Assembly: GCA_947493695.1 (NCBI GenBank)
Contig: CANLSF010000009.1
Span: forward strand, 62,001 to 126,000
Source of the DNA: an uncultured Kiloniellaceae bacterium
GTDB lineage: Bacteria; Pseudomonadota; Alphaproteobacteria; Kiloniellales; Kiloniellaceae
Length of the DNA stretch: 64,000 nt
Direction of reading: 5' to 3'
Position numbers and translations under genes: made by a program. Below, piece by piece: positions 33,778 through 43,147 of this stretch; the stretch's first letter is position 1; each line of letters starts with the position of its first letter. The notes below the pieces were generated by a model. The model saw only the letters and a list, made by a program, of their open reading frames with translations. It did no database searches and was not told the DNA's origin.

Positions 33778-34164
33778 CTATCCTAAAATCGTTCGGAAAA
33801 GCTGGAGTCCCGCAAAGAACCCAAGCACCGAGAGTACAACGGATGCCAGCGCATAGATCACCGCCTGCCCGGTCTCACCACGCTCAACCAGCAAAACGGT
33901 CTCCATGGAAAAGGTCGAAAAGGTCGTGAACGCACCGAGACAGCCCACCGTTAAAAAGGCCCGCATCATCTGCGACGGCGACCAGACCGAAGCAAAAACC
34001 TCGACCAGCGCCGCCATGACGAAAGAGCCCACCACATTGACCACGAGGGTCCCGTAGGGAAAGCCGCCTCCCATCCAATGACTGATCTGGCTGACGGTCA
34101 GGTAACGCCCGACAGCACCAATTGCGCCGCCCAAGGCCACTGCCAGAATGATCTGGATATGCAT
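33778..34164 (-). CDS. crcB: CrcB/FluC fluoride channel
   Basis: 128 residues, four membrane segments. Family signatures GGAIGAVGRYLTV, FPYGTLVVNVVGSFVMA and TVGCLGAFTTFSTFSMET (the Phe-box lining the fluoride pore) are present. FluC forms a dual-topology dimer that exports fluoride. It heads the crcB-rluA-type pair. No fluoride riboswitch is visible in the upstream 34165-34357. Confidence 0.94.
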   Translation of the reverse strand: MHIQIILAVALGGAIGAVGRYLTVSQISHWMGGGFPYGTLVVNVVGSFVMAALVEVFASVWSPSQMMRAFLTVGCLGAFTTFSTFSMETVLLVERGETGQAVIYALASVVLSVLGFFAGLQLFRTILG

Positions 34165-34357
34165 GTCCCACCTTTCGCGCCGCTCGAAGAACGCTCACGT
34201 ACCATCTGAACGTCAAGCATGATCCGGTCCAGCGTGTGGTAGCAAACCGACCAGCCAAACGCAACGATCACGCTTCAAAGCGCTGCAGAGAATGGGATTT
34301 ACATTGTCTACTAAAGGTAGTGCGTTAACAGAGTCTATTAACTGGCTGATTTAAATA

Positions 34358-35023
34358 TCAGGCAGCTTCGCCGGAGCGTTCGTCACCGGTCAGCCAGGTC
34401 AGGCAGTTCTCTGCATTCAATAGATAAACCCCCATCCGGCCCAGTTCACGCACGCCCTCTTCGGTGGAATTGCAGACGGCGTCCGGCACCAGAACAATGC
34501 GGAAGTCACGGGCGCTGGCTTCGTAAATCGTAGCCCGGGTTCCGGTCGCGAAACTGAACCCGCAGATAACCAGCGTCGTAACACCGCGGGCCTTCAGCTC
34601 TTCTTCCAGACCGGTGTCATGAAAGGCACCCCAGCGCGGCCGATAGAAGATTGATTCTTTCTCGCCCACAGGCTGGAACTTCCCGGCGAAAAGAAGATCG
34701 GGATCCAGCCGGCTGGCAGATGAGGGTTTGACTTCGTCGATCAACTCAGACCCGAAGCTGCCGGGCATGAGGATGCGAAGGCCCTCCTCAACTGCCTGGC
34801 GGCGGCAGACGTCGACGTTGGTGCCGTCCGGGCGGTAAAGGCGGACGGAATGATAGATTGGTGCACCCTGCTGACGGAAACCGTCAACCAGACGCTTCAT
34901 CGCGGGAATGGCACGACCGAGACCGGCCGCCCGCACGGGAGAACCCGGGAGCGTAAAATCACGTTGCGCGGAAAGCGTCAGAAGAGCGACGGTTTGCTTT
35001 TCGGGTAACGTGTAATCCGGCAT
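34358..35023 (-). CDS. Isochorismatase-fold cysteine hydrolase homologue with degenerate active site
   Basis: 221 residues from the ATG at 35023 (MPDYTLPEKQ), preceded by AAGGGA. The fold is clearly the isochorismatase-like cysteine hydrolase: TVALLTLSAQRDFTLPGSP, HSVRLYRPDGTNVDVCRRQA, FYRPRWGAFHDTGLEEELKA, LVICGFSFATGTRATIYEAS. But all three catalytic positions are changed: Asp is Ser18, Lys is Arg128 and the nucleophile Cys is Gly161 (34541-34543). Family relatives normally have DxQNDF, KPRWGAF and a Cys in the xFPNCPR block. It may be a non-catalytic binding protein. It is transcribed between rarA and crcB on the minus strand. Confidence 0.85.
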   Translation of the reverse strand: MPDYTLPEKQTVALLTLSAQRDFTLPGSPVRAAGLGRAIPAMKRLVDGFRQQGAPIYHSVRLYRPDGTNVDVCRRQAVEEGLRILMPGSFGSELIDEVKPSSASRLDPDLLFAGKFQPVGEKESIFYRPRWGAFHDTGLEEELKARGVTTLVICGFSFATGTRATIYEASARDFRIVLVPDAVCNSTEEGVRELGRMGVYLLNAENCLTWLTGDERSGEAA

Positions 35024-35225
35024 GCCTGTATCCCTTAATGGCGTTTTGATCTGCCGCGGGTGTTTCCCGCAAAATGAGTGTGCGCAACCTACTCCTGATC
35101 GCGACAGATTCAATTCGAAAGGTGGAATGGCAGACGCGCAGGAAACGCAGGGCTCGAAATGCACTCATGGCGCGAGCAGGTCTAAATTTTAGGCAAAGTC
35201 GAGAGTCACCGTGGCTTTCTGCGCC

Positions 35226-36518
35226 TTAGCCCCTCTGAGCGTTCCGTAGTTTCGCCCAGTAATCGAGCCGTTTGCGGATCTCTCGTTCGAAGCCACGTTC
35301 AACCGGCCGGTAAAATGCACGTCTTTGCATATCGTCCGGGAAGTAATTCTGCCCGGAAAAGCCCTCATCGGTATCGTGATCGTAGGCGTAGCCTTTGCCG
35401 TAACCAAGATCTTTCATCATAGAGGTTGGGGCATTGAGGATGTGCATGGGCGGTGCAAGGGAGCCCGTCTCCTTCGCACTGCGAACCGACTCTTTGTAGG
35501 CCTTATAAGCCGCATTGGATTTCGGCGCCGTCGCGAGATAGACCACGGCCTGCGCCAGGGCCAGTTCCCCCTCCGGGCTGCCGAGCCGCTCATAGCTCTG
35601 CCAGGCCGCTAGGGTCTGCGGCAGCGCCTGCGGATCCGCCAGTCCCACATCTTCGACCGCAAAGCGCAACAGGCGACGGCCCACGTAGTTGGGATCCTCA
35701 CCAGCTGAAAGCATCCGCGCAAGCCAGTAGAGCGCCGCATCGCAATCCGACCCGCGTAAGGACTTATGCAACGCTGAAATGAGATTGTAGTGCCCCTCCT
35801 GGGCTTTGTCGTAGATCGGCGCGCGTTTCTGGATCATGACGGCCAAAGCTGCCGAATCGAGCAGGTCATCGACCTGCAGTGCAAAAAGCTCCTCGACCAG
35901 ATTCAAGAGATAGCGACCGTCGCCATCCGCCATAGCGGCAACTGCGGCCCGTGCATCTTCCTGCAGGGGCAGCGCCTTGCCCTTCTCCCGCTCCGCACGA
36001 CGCATCAATTCGTCCATCGCCGTGTCATCCAGGCGCTTGAGCACAAAGACCTGACAGCGCGATAGGAGCGCTGCGTTCAGCTCGAACGAAGGGTTCTCGG
36101 TCGTGGCACCAACCAGGACCACCGTCCCGTCCTCGACGTACGGCAAAAACCCGTCCTGCTGTGCGCGGTTGAAGCGATGGATCTCGTCAATGAAAAGCAA
36201 TGTTCCCCGGCCTGCCAGCCGACGATCCTTGGCACGTTCAAAGACCTTGCGCAGATCCGCCACGCCCGAGAACACTGCAGACAAGGGTTCGAACTCAAGA
36301 TCGGAAACATCGGCCAGCAAACGGGCTATGGTTGTCTTGCCACAGCCGGGCGGGCCCCAAAGCACCATCGATGCCAGGCGATTGCCCGTCACCATACGAC
36401 CCAGAGGCGCGTCGTCCTTCAGCAGATGGTCCTGACCGACCACCTCGCCCAGAACGCTGGGCCGTAAACGATCCGCCAGGGGACGCGGCGCCTGACTCTC
36501 GAAGAGCCCCGTTACCAT
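35226..36518 (-). CDS. rarA: RarA (MgsA), replication-associated recombination AAA+ ATPase
   Basis: 430 residues. Walker A is GPPGCGKTT, Walker B FIDEIHRFN, sensor and arginine-finger region GATTENPSFELNAALLSRC, and the C-terminal MgsA tetramerisation part contains MLSAGEDPNYVGRRLLRFAVEDVGLADPQ. The protein acts at stalled replication forks. It sits in its common alphaproteobacterial neighbourhood next to a Deg-family protease and the crcB/rluA-type genes. Confidence 0.95.
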   Translation of the reverse strand: MVTGLFESQAPRPLADRLRPSVLGEVVGQDHLLKDDAPLGRMVTGNRLASMVLWGPPGCGKTTIARLLADVSDLEFEPLSAVFSGVADLRKVFERAKDRRLAGRGTLLFIDEIHRFNRAQQDGFLPYVEDGTVVLVGATTENPSFELNAALLSRCQVFVLKRLDDTAMDELMRRAEREKGKALPLQEDARAAVAAMADGDGRYLLNLVEELFALQVDDLLDSAALAVMIQKRAPIYDKAQEGHYNLISALHKSLRGSDCDAALYWLARMLSAGEDPNYVGRRLLRFAVEDVGLADPQALPQTLAAWQSYERLGSPEGELALAQAVVYLATAPKSNAAYKAYKESVRSAKETGSLAPPMHILNAPTSMMKDLGYGKGYAYDHDTDEGFSGQNYFPDDMQRRAFYRPVERGFEREIRKRLDYWAKLRNAQRG

Positions 36519-36586
36519 AACCGAGACTTCATAGCTGGAAGCTCACTTTTAAAACGTCAAACAACCGGACTGGGAGCGACAGGATA

Positions 36587-38110
36587 TCAACGACCGATAT
36601 CGATCGAGCGGATTCTTCCGCCCCTGCTGAACTTAATACGCCAGCGTGTCTGGCTGGTGCCAAGCGCGCCGTCAAGATCCGCGACCTCCGCGACAGCCCG
36701 TTCATTGATCCCAAGCAGAACGTCACCGGGACGCATCCGGATCCGCTGCGCCGTGCTCCCACGGGCAATCTTCGTGATGATAACACCGCTCCAGGCGCCT
36801 GGCAGATCCAGTTCTTCCGCCAGCGCAGGCGAGAGATTGGCAACCTGAGCACCTGATAAAGGGTGCTTGCCGCGCAAACGAACCACTTCACGCGGCGGTA
36901 GTTCCGGCGCGGCCTCAATTGGAAGATTGAGCGCAAGGCTCTTTTTCGACCGCCAGACCTCGAGAGGTACGGCCTCTCCGAGATCACGGGTCGCCACCCG
37001 AAAGCGAAGGGACTCGTAATCGCCGATTTCCACCCCGTCGACGGAGAGGATCACGTCACCAGGTTTCAAGCCTGCCCGGTCTGCCGGTCCACCGTCATAG
37101 AGTTGGCTGACCACAACGCCGCCGGCCCGATCGAGGCCAAAACCCATCGCGAGGTCGCTGGTCAGGGTCTGCCCCGTGATACCCGTCCACGCGCGCACCA
37201 AAGCCCCGCCGTTCTTCGCGGACTCGATGACCGTTCGCACCATGTTCGCCGGGATCGCAAACCCGATTCCTACCGAACCTCCGCTTCGCGAATAGATTGC
37301 TGTATTGATTCCCAGCAGCTGACCGTTCGTTGTAACCAGAGCCCCACCCGAATTGCCCGGATTGATCGCTGCATCCGTCTGAACAAAGAAACTGAAATCA
37401 CCAATACCGACCTGGGTGCGAGCCAGAGCCGAGACGATACCGCTGGTCACCGTTTGCCCGACGCCAAAGGGATTGCCGATCGCCAGCACCAGATCTCCCA
37501 CTTCGACATCGTCAGAATCTCGCAGGGGAATGGTTGGCAGGCGCGCCCCTTCCGGGTCCACCCGCAGGATTGCGAGATCGGTGCGTTCGTCGTCCAGGAT
37601 AAGTTCGGCAGCGAATTCGCGTCTGTCCGACAGCACAACCTTGATCTCCGTCGCACCGTTGATGACGTGATGATTTGTAACGATCAGCCCGTCTTCGGAG
37701 ACAATCACACCCGAGCCCAAGGAGCTCTCCATTCGCTCGCGCTTTTGCTGACCACCGAATTGATCCCCGAAGAAACGTTTGAAGAAGGGGTCGTCGAAGA
37801 GCGACGGACGACGACGCTGCTTCACGGCGCGTTTGGAGAAGACGTTTACCACGGCTGGCGCTGTCGCCTTGACCACCGGCGCGAAGGATAGACTGATTTC
37901 TCCCTGCGAAGCAGGCGCACGGGTCGCGGCGACTGTCCCATCTGTCTGCGCCGCAGACGGGGCGGCCTGTAAGACAACGCCGACAAGCAATGTAAGAGCC
38001 AGTGTCAGGCTCTTGCTCAAAATTGGGCTTCTAAGACGACGCGGTTTCACCTGGTATTCGCTCCAAGACGTTTCAATCCACATTTCTCGCCGATCAGCGC
38101 GGTCGCACAT
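36587..38110 (-). CDS. Deg/HtrA-family periplasmic serine protease
   Basis: 507 residues from the first ATG; an alternative start is the Met at 38083 (residue 10) and neither has a strong ribosome binding site. A signal peptide occupies residues ~28-54 (LALTLLVGVVLQAAPSAAQ). The catalytic triad is visible as His in VTNHHVING, Asp in DERTDLAIL and Ser in NPGNSGGAL. Two PDZ domains follow (GLKPGDVILSVDGVEIGD and RMRPGDVLLGINERAV). It degrades or refolds misfolded envelope proteins. Confidence 0.92.
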   Translation of the reverse strand: MCDRADRREMWIETSWSEYQVKPRRLRSPILSKSLTLALTLLVGVVLQAAPSAAQTDGTVAATRAPASQGEISLSFAPVVKATAPAVVNVFSKRAVKQRRRPSLFDDPFFKRFFGDQFGGQQKRERMESSLGSGVIVSEDGLIVTNHHVINGATEIKVVLSDRREFAAELILDDERTDLAILRVDPEGARLPTIPLRDSDDVEVGDLVLAIGNPFGVGQTVTSGIVSALARTQVGIGDFSFFVQTDAAINPGNSGGALVTTNGQLLGINTAIYSRSGGSVGIGFAIPANMVRTVIESAKNGGALVRAWTGITGQTLTSDLAMGFGLDRAGGVVVSQLYDGGPADRAGLKPGDVILSVDGVEIGDYESLRFRVATRDLGEAVPLEVWRSKKSLALNLPIEAAPELPPREVVRLRGKHPLSGAQVANLSPALAEELDLPGAWSGVIITKIARGSTAQRIRMRPGDVLLGINERAVAEVADLDGALGTSQTRWRIKFSRGGRIRSIDIGR

Positions 38111-38246
38111 CAGAGTTTAACCTTGCTCTGCCTCAAGGCGCATCACCTTGTTGTTCTCCACCGGCCACACCCTAATATAGGGCTCTAATCACAGTTTTTA
38201 GAGGTGGATTCTCGGAGCATCATGCGCCGAAGCTTCCTCTTCTACG

Positions 38247-38275
38247 ACAAAAGGCAGCCCATGATGGACTGCCTT
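38247..38275 (-). terminator. Terminator after the ribosomal supercluster
   Basis: AAGGCAGCCCAT (38251-38262) and ATGGACTGCCTT (38264-38275) form a 12-pair stem (one G-U) read on the minus strand, followed by TTTTGTCG. It lies about 53 bp beyond the rplQ stop and ends the rplQ-containing transcript. Confidence 0.82.
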
Positions 38276-38327
38276 CGTCATAAAGTCTTCGCCTTCAGCC
38301 TCTAATGAAAGGCCCAAGCCGTAAATC

Positions 38328-38750
38328 CTAATCTTCGTCTTCGTCGTCTTCAACATCCTGGGTCGGACCGGAATCCTGCCCTTTAGCATCGACGTTGCGC
38401 TCAACCAGCTCAATGAAAGCCATCGGCGCCATGTCACCGTGACGGAAACCGGCTTTCAGCACGCGGGTGTAACCGCCTGCACGGCTTTCATAGCGACCCG
38501 CCAGCTCATCAAAGAGTTTCGCGGTGATCTTGTCGTCGCGCAGAACGGAGTGGGCCTGGCGGCGTGCGTGCAGATCGCCGCGCTTGCCGAGGGTGATCAG
38601 CTTGTCAACGATCCGCCGAAGATCCTTCGCCTTCGGCAGGGTGGTCTTGATCTGCTCGTGCTTGAGCAGGGCAACCGCCATGTTGGCGAACATAGCCTTA
38701 CGGTGGCTGCTGGTGCGGTTTAATTTACGACCGCTCATTCCGTGACGCAT
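38328..38750 (-). CDS. rplQ: 50S ribosomal protein L17
   Basis: 140 residues from the ATG at 38750 ([20 protein letters not shown]). It is a component of the large subunit near the exit tunnel. The core ends at AFIELVERN; the extra C-terminal ~22 residues are strongly acidic (VEDDEDED). It follows rpoA in the usual order and is the last gene of the cluster. Confidence 0.97.
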   Translation of the reverse strand: MRHGMSGRKLNRTSSHRKAMFANMAVALLKHEQIKTTLPKAKDLRRIVDKLITLGKRGDLHARRQAHSVLRDDKITAKLFDELAGRYESRAGGYTRVLKAGFRHGDMAPMAFIELVERNVDAKGQDSGPTQDVEDDEDED

Positions 38751-38886
38751 TGTCTTCTCTCCGTCCTCTTTGGTCTCGCGCACGAGACCGATTAAGCATC
38801 ACAACGCCATGTCTCCACCGGAGTCAGGTACGTCGTGTTGAGCCAGATGGCTCCGTTATCTTTCGTGAAGGGCTTTCAGGCCTGAC

Positions 38887-39903
38887 TTAGTAAGGCTCTT
38901 CAAGCTTCTTCGCGAGTTCCTCGATGTTCTCTGGCGGCCACTCAGCGATCTCCATGCCAAGATGCAGACCCATGGTCGAGAGAACTTCCTTGATCTCATT
39001 CAGCGACTTACGACCGAAGTTCGGTGTACGCAGCATCTCGCCTTCGCTCTTCTGAACCAGATCGCCGATGTAGACGATGTTGTCGTTCTTGAGGCAGTTG
39101 GCGGAACGGACCGAAAGCTCAAGTTCATCGACCTTGCGGAGCAGGTTCTTGTTGAACGGCGGCTCGCTCGGGCGATCTTCGATCTCACGAACCTGAGGCT
39201 CGTCGAAGTTCACAAAGAGCTGCAGCTGATCCTGCAGGATTCGCGCCGCGAGAGCGACTGCATCCTCGGGGCTCACCGCACCGTTGGTCTCAACCTGCAT
39301 GGTCAGCATGTCATAGTCGGTTACCTGACCAACACGCGTATTGTCGACCTTGTAAGAAACCTTGCGCACCGGCGAGAAGATCGAGTCGACCGGAACCAGT
39401 CCGATCGGGGCATCTTCCGGACGGTTCTGAGAGGCGGCAACGTAGCCTTTGCCGATCTCAACCGTCAGTTCCATGTCAATCCGCGCGCCGTCATCCAGGG
39501 TGCAGAGGATCAAGTCCGGGTTCATCACTTCGATGTCCGCACCGGTCTCGATCTGACCGGCGGAAACCGGACCAGGTCCCTCTGCCCGCAGACGCATCCG
39601 CTTGGGACCGTCACCGCCCATGCGCAGAGCGATCGACTTGATGTTGAGCACCACATCGGTCACGTCTTCGCGGACGCCGGGGATGGACGAGAATTCATGC
39701 AGAACGCCATCAACCTGGATCGAGGTCACGGCTGCACCCTGAAGGGAGGAAAGCAGAATCCGGCGCAGCGCATTGCCAAGCGTCAGGCCAAAGCCACGCT
39801 CCAAAGGCTCGGCAACGACCTTCGCAACACGGGTTCCGTCAGGGCCCGGCTGGATGTCGAGCTTGTTCGGCTTAATTAGTTCGGTCCAATTTTTCTGAAG
39901 CAC
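38887..39903 (-). CDS. rpoA: RNA polymerase alpha subunit
   Basis: 338 residues. The N-terminal assembly domain ([21 protein letters not shown]) and the C-terminal domain that contacts UP elements and activators ([37 protein letters not shown]) are both intact. It is separated from rpsK by 136 bp containing a terminator-like hairpin. Confidence 0.98.
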   Translation of the reverse strand: MLQKNWTELIKPNKLDIQPGPDGTRVAKVVAEPLERGFGLTLGNALRRILLSSLQGAAVTSIQVDGVLHEFSSIPGVREDVTDVVLNIKSIALRMGGDGPKRMRLRAEGPGPVSAGQIETGADIEVMNPDLILCTLDDGARIDMELTVEIGKGYVAASQNRPEDAPIGLVPVDSIFSPVRKVSYKVDNTRVGQVTDYDMLTMQVETNGAVSPEDAVALAARILQDQLQLFVNFDEPQVREIEDRPSEPPFNKNLLRKVDELELSVRSANCLKNDNIVYIGDLVQKSEGEMLRTPNFGRKSLNEIKEVLSTMGLHLGMEIAEWPPENIEELAKKLEEPY

Positions 39904-39960
39904 GATTGCGCCCTCATAATGTGCGGACTGCCTTGCGCCGGTCCGCTGTCATTGAATGCC

Positions 39961-39980
39961 AAAAGCCGGTCTGCACCGGC
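39961..39980 (-). terminator. Attenuator-like hairpin between rpsK and rpoA
   Basis: GCCGGT (39965-39970) and ACCGGC (39975-39980) form a perfect GC-rich 6-bp stem with a four-base loop; on the minus strand it is followed directly by TTTTGG. It lies about 60 bp after rpsK. It may reduce but cannot abolish rpoA expression unless rpoA has its own promoter downstream. Confidence 0.55.
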
Positions 39981-40039
39981 CTCCGACTTGCCACGTTTTT
40001 ACCGCCGGCGAACGCTCGCCTGCAGTGCCGTGAAACGGT

Positions 40040-40429
40040 TTAGACGCGGCGCCGTTTTGGCGGCCGGCAACCGTTATGCGGAATCGGGGTCACGTCGCGG
40101 ATCGCAGTGATCGTAAAGCCGACCGCCTGCAGAGCGCGTAGAGCCGATTCGCGACCCGAACCAGGGCCCTTCACGTTGACTTCCAGAGTCTTCATGCCGT
40201 GATCCTGTGCCTTGCGGCCAGCATCTTCAGCAGCAAGCTGCGCAGCATAAGGAGTCGATTTACGCGAGCCCTTGAAGCCCTGTCCACCAGCAGACGACCA
40301 GGAGATGGTGTTGCCCTGAACGTCGGTGATGGTGATCACCGTGTTATTGAACGTCGCACTGACGTGCGCGATGCCGGAAGAAATATTTTTCCGCTCGCGA
40401 CGACGCAAACGTGCCTGAGGTTTGGCCAT
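40040..40429 (-). CDS. rpsK: 30S ribosomal protein S11
   Basis: 129 residues. The family block [19 protein letters not shown] and the basic end [10 protein letters not shown] are present. It binds 16S rRNA at the platform. It follows rpsM by 31 bp; the usual rpsD is not between rpsK and rpoA, as normal in alphaproteobacteria. Confidence 0.98.
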   Translation of the reverse strand: MAKPQARLRRRERKNISSGIAHVSATFNNTVITITDVQGNTISWSSAGGQGFKGSRKSTPYAAQLAAEDAGRKAQDHGMKTLEVNVKGPGSGRESALRALQAVGFTITAIRDVTPIPHNGCRPPKRRRV

Positions 40430-40460
40430 GGCCTTTAAAACCTTATCTTAATCTTCTGAG

Positions 40461-40829
40461 TTATTTCTTCTTGCCTGCAATCGGCTTCGCCGGACCCTTA
40501 CGGGTACGTGCGTTGGTGCTTGTCCGCTGACCGCGAACAGGCAGGCCTTTACGATGCCGCAGACCACGATAGCAGCCCAGGTCCATCAGACGTTTGATGT
40601 TCATAGCCACTTCGCGGCGAAGGTCACCTTCAACCGTATAACCACGGTCGATGGCTTCACGAACCCGAACGACTTCGTCGTCGGTCAGTTCGTTCACCCG
40701 GCGCTCCGCAGGAATGCCCACCGTGTTGCAGATTTCCACGGCTTTGGTACGACCAATACCATGAATGTAGGTCAAAGCGATCTGTACCCGCTTTTGCGTC
40801 GGGATATTGACGCCAGCAATACGTGCCAC
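40461..40829 (-). CDS. rpsM: 30S ribosomal protein S13
   Basis: 122 residues, with the helix-two-turn-helix start [20 protein letters not shown] and the C-terminal [21 protein letters not shown]. It contacts the P-site tRNA at the subunit interface. A strong sigma-70-like promoter lies in the 173-bp gap upstream, so rpsM, rpsK, rpoA and rplQ can be transcribed separately from secY-adk. The usual L36 gene is absent here. Confidence 0.98.
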   Translation of the reverse strand: MARIAGVNIPTQKRVQIALTYIHGIGRTKAVEICNTVGIPAERRVNELTDDEVVRVREAIDRGYTVEGDLRREVAMNIKRLMDLGCYRGLRHRKGLPVRGQRTSTNARTRKGPAKPIAGKKK

Positions 40830-40971
40830 GCCACGGTCTCCTTAAAACAGTGATTCTCGGGTCGTAACCCTGAGAAGCTTGTTAATTTATGCCCCGAACC
40901 AACATAGTCCGAAGTTCGGTACGTTTGGACAGGCAAAACTCTCCGGTCGCGGCAGCGCCGAAGGATGCGGG

Positions 40972-40999
40972 ATTATATGCACCCGCTCCCCCAAGTCAA
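40972..40999 (-). promoter_or_regulatory. Sigma-70-like promoter upstream of rpsM
   Basis: On the minus strand TTGACT (40994-40999) is followed after 16 bases by a perfect TATAAT (40972-40977). It lies in the adk-rpsM gap, with a predicted leader of about 135 nt before the rpsM ATG. It would drive rpsM-rpsK-rpoA-rplQ independently of the S10/spc promoter. Confidence 0.75.
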
Positions 41000-41002
41000 C
41001 CG

Positions 41003-41653
41003 TCATCCCCCAGCAAGAATTGCTTCAATCTGCCCGGTCACATCATCGATCGCGGCCATGCCGTCAATCGCCTTCAAAACGCCCTTTTCCCGATAGTAGG
41101 GAAGGATCGGCGCTGTCTGCTCATGATACGTCGCCAAACGGGTCCGCATCGTCTCTTCGTTGTCATCAGCGCGGCGCGAGAACTCTTCGCTGCCGCAGCT
41201 GTCACAGACGCCTTCTTTCGAGGGCTTCTGAAAATCATCATGGTAACCCGCACCGCACTTGGCACAGGAATAGCGCCCCACCACGCGGGCGATCAATGCA
41301 GCTTCGTCGACCTGCATCTCAATCACCGAATCGAGCTTCATACCCTTGTCGGAGAGCATCTTGTCCAGCCCCTCCGCCTGCGGCGTTGTCCGGGGAAAGC
41401 CATCAAGGATAAAACCCGTCGCACAATCCGGCGCGTCGATCCGCTGAGAAATCATCTCGATCATCAGATCGTCCGGCATCAACTTGCCGGCATCCATGAT
41501 TTCCTTCGCCTGCGCTCCAAGCTCACTGCCCGAGTTCTTCAGTTCCCGTAGCATTTCACCGGTCGAAAGCTGCACAAGTCCGTGTTTATCTTGCAGTCGC
41601 TTCGCTTGAGTGCCCTTACCTGCCCCCGGCGGACCCAAAAGAATTATGTTCAC
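41003..41653 (-). CDS. adk: Adenylate kinase with Cys4 LID domain
   Basis: 216 residues. P-loop GPPGAGKGTQAK, AMP-binding DGFPRTTPQAEGLD and the LID region are present. The LID contains four cysteines as CAKC...CDSC, a pattern that binds zinc in Gram-positive and some alphaproteobacterial enzymes; E. coli Adk lacks it. It balances AMP, ADP and ATP. It overlaps secY by 4 bp. Confidence 0.97.
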   Translation of the reverse strand: MNIILLGPPGAGKGTQAKRLQDKHGLVQLSTGEMLRELKNSGSELGAQAKEIMDAGKLMPDDLMIEMISQRIDAPDCATGFILDGFPRTTPQAEGLDKMLSDKGMKLDSVIEMQVDEAALIARVVGRYSCAKCGAGYHDDFQKPSKEGVCDSCGSEEFSRRADDNEETMRTRLATYHEQTAPILPYYREKGVLKAIDGMAAIDDVTGQIEAILAGG

Positions 41654-42987
41654 CCACGCCGTCCCTTCAGCTTGGACTTCTTAATGAGTCCTTCGTATTG
41701 ATGCGCCAGCAGATGAGAGTGAATCTGACCTACCGTATCCATGGTGACCGAAACAATAATCAGCAGAGACGTGCCACCGAAATAAAAGGTTACAACGGAA
41801 AACTGCGAACTCACCAGTTCAGGCAACAGACAGACCAGGGCCAGATAGCAGGCGCCGACGACTGTCAGACGGTTCAGCACGAATTCCAGGTACGCTGCGG
41901 TGTTCTTTCCTGGACGGATACCGGGAATGAAGCCGCCATGTTTCTTCAGATTATCAGCAGTATCCTCAGGATTGAAGACGATGCTGGTATAGAAGAATGC
42001 GAAGAAAATGATCAGCGATGTGAAGAGCAGCAGATAACCGGGCGAACCACGGCCAAGGTTTGCAACAACCCAGTTCAGCCACTCAGGACCCGCGCCCTGC
42101 GAAAAACCAGCCGCAGTCAGAGGCATCAGCAGAAGCGACGAGGCGAAGATCGGCGGAATAACACCGGCCACGTTCAGCTTCATCGGCAGATGCGACGCTT
42201 CACCGCCAAACATCTTGTTGCCGACCTGGCGCTTCGGATACTGGACAATGATCCTGCGATGGGCGCGTTCGACAAAGACGATAAAGGCAATCACACCCAC
42301 GGCCATAAAGGGCACGAGGATCGCAAGCGCGTTGGTTTGACCGACTGAGAAGGCCTGAGCAAGCGCAATCGGCAGGTTCGCCACAATTCCGGAGAAGATG
42401 ATCAGCGAAATACCGTTACCGACGCCACGCTGGGTGATCTGTTCGCCCAGCCACATCAGGAAGATTGTGCCGCCGGTCAGGGTAATTACGGTCGAGAGCT
42501 GGAAAAACAGCCCCGGATCGATCACGGCCGATCCGCCGGTCCCCTGCGTCGCTTCAAGCCCCTTGGCTATACCGTAGGCTTGCACAGCAGCCAGAACCAC
42601 CGTGCCGTAGCGTGTGTACTGATTGATCTTCTTCCGGCCCGCTTCGCCCTCTTTCTTCATGGCCTCGATCTGCGGCGAAACCGCCGTGAGAAGCTGCATG
42701 ATAATCGATGCCGAAATGTACGGCATGATGTTGAGTGCAAAGATCGTCATGCGCTCAAGCGCACCGCCGGAGAAGGCGTTGAAGATATCCAGAACGCCGC
42801 CCTGGGCCTGGCTCTGGTAAATATTGGCAAAAATCGCGGTATCGATACCGGGAATCGGGATATAGGTGCCGAGGCGGTAGATCACCAATGCACCAAGCGT
42901 GAACCAAATGCGCTTCTTGAGTTCGGTCGCCTTGGCAAGCGCGCCGAAGTTCATATTTGCAGCAAGTTGTTCGGCGGCTGAAGCCAT
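41650..42987 (-). CDS. secY: Preprotein translocase subunit SecY
   Basis: 445 residues with ten membrane segments. Start AAEQLAANMNFGALAKATELK, the plug/TM2 region FNAFSGGALERMTIFALNI and the last cytoplasmic loop GFIPGIRPGKNTAAYLEFVLNRLTVVGA are as expected. It forms the protein-conducting channel of the inner membrane with SecE and SecG. It follows rplO after 160 bp and is coupled to adk. Confidence 0.98.
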   Translation of the reverse strand: MASAAEQLAANMNFGALAKATELKKRIWFTLGALVIYRLGTYIPIPGIDTAIFANIYQSQAQGGVLDIFNAFSGGALERMTIFALNIMPYISASIIMQLLTAVSPQIEAMKKEGEAGRKKINQYTRYGTVVLAAVQAYGIAKGLEATQGTGGSAVIDPGLFFQLSTVITLTGGTIFLMWLGEQITQRGVGNGISLIIFSGIVANLPIALAQAFSVGQTNALAILVPFMAVGVIAFIVFVERAHRRIIVQYPKRQVGNKMFGGEASHLPMKLNVAGVIPPIFASSLLLMPLTAAGFSQGAGPEWLNWVVANLGRGSPGYLLLFTSLIIFFAFFYTSIVFNPEDTADNLKKHGGFIPGIRPGKNTAAYLEFVLNRLTVVGACYLALVCLLPELVSSQFSVVTFYFGGTSLLIIVSVTMDTVGQIHSHLLAHQYEGLIKKSKLKGRRG

Positions 42988-43147
42988 ATACTTTATCCCA
43001 GTTGTGTTACATGGCCGACGCCTAGGCCCACTATCTGCCTCTTTTACCCTGGATAAAACCAGGACAAAGGACTAAGCGGCCTGAAAAATCGGCCGGCAGG
43101 CCTGCGTTTCCCTCCTCGCGGAAAGGCGCAAACCTGCTGGCGTAATC

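Noticed and set aside
34165-34357. Fluoride riboswitch upstream of crcB
   Set aside because: Fluoride riboswitches often precede crcB, but I found no matching conserved core in the minus-strand sequence here; absence cannot be proven without a covariance search.
38111-38246. Sigma-70 promoter for the Deg-family protease
   Set aside because: A TATATT-like -10 is visible around 38175, but no acceptable -35 is at the right distance, so no promoter was called.
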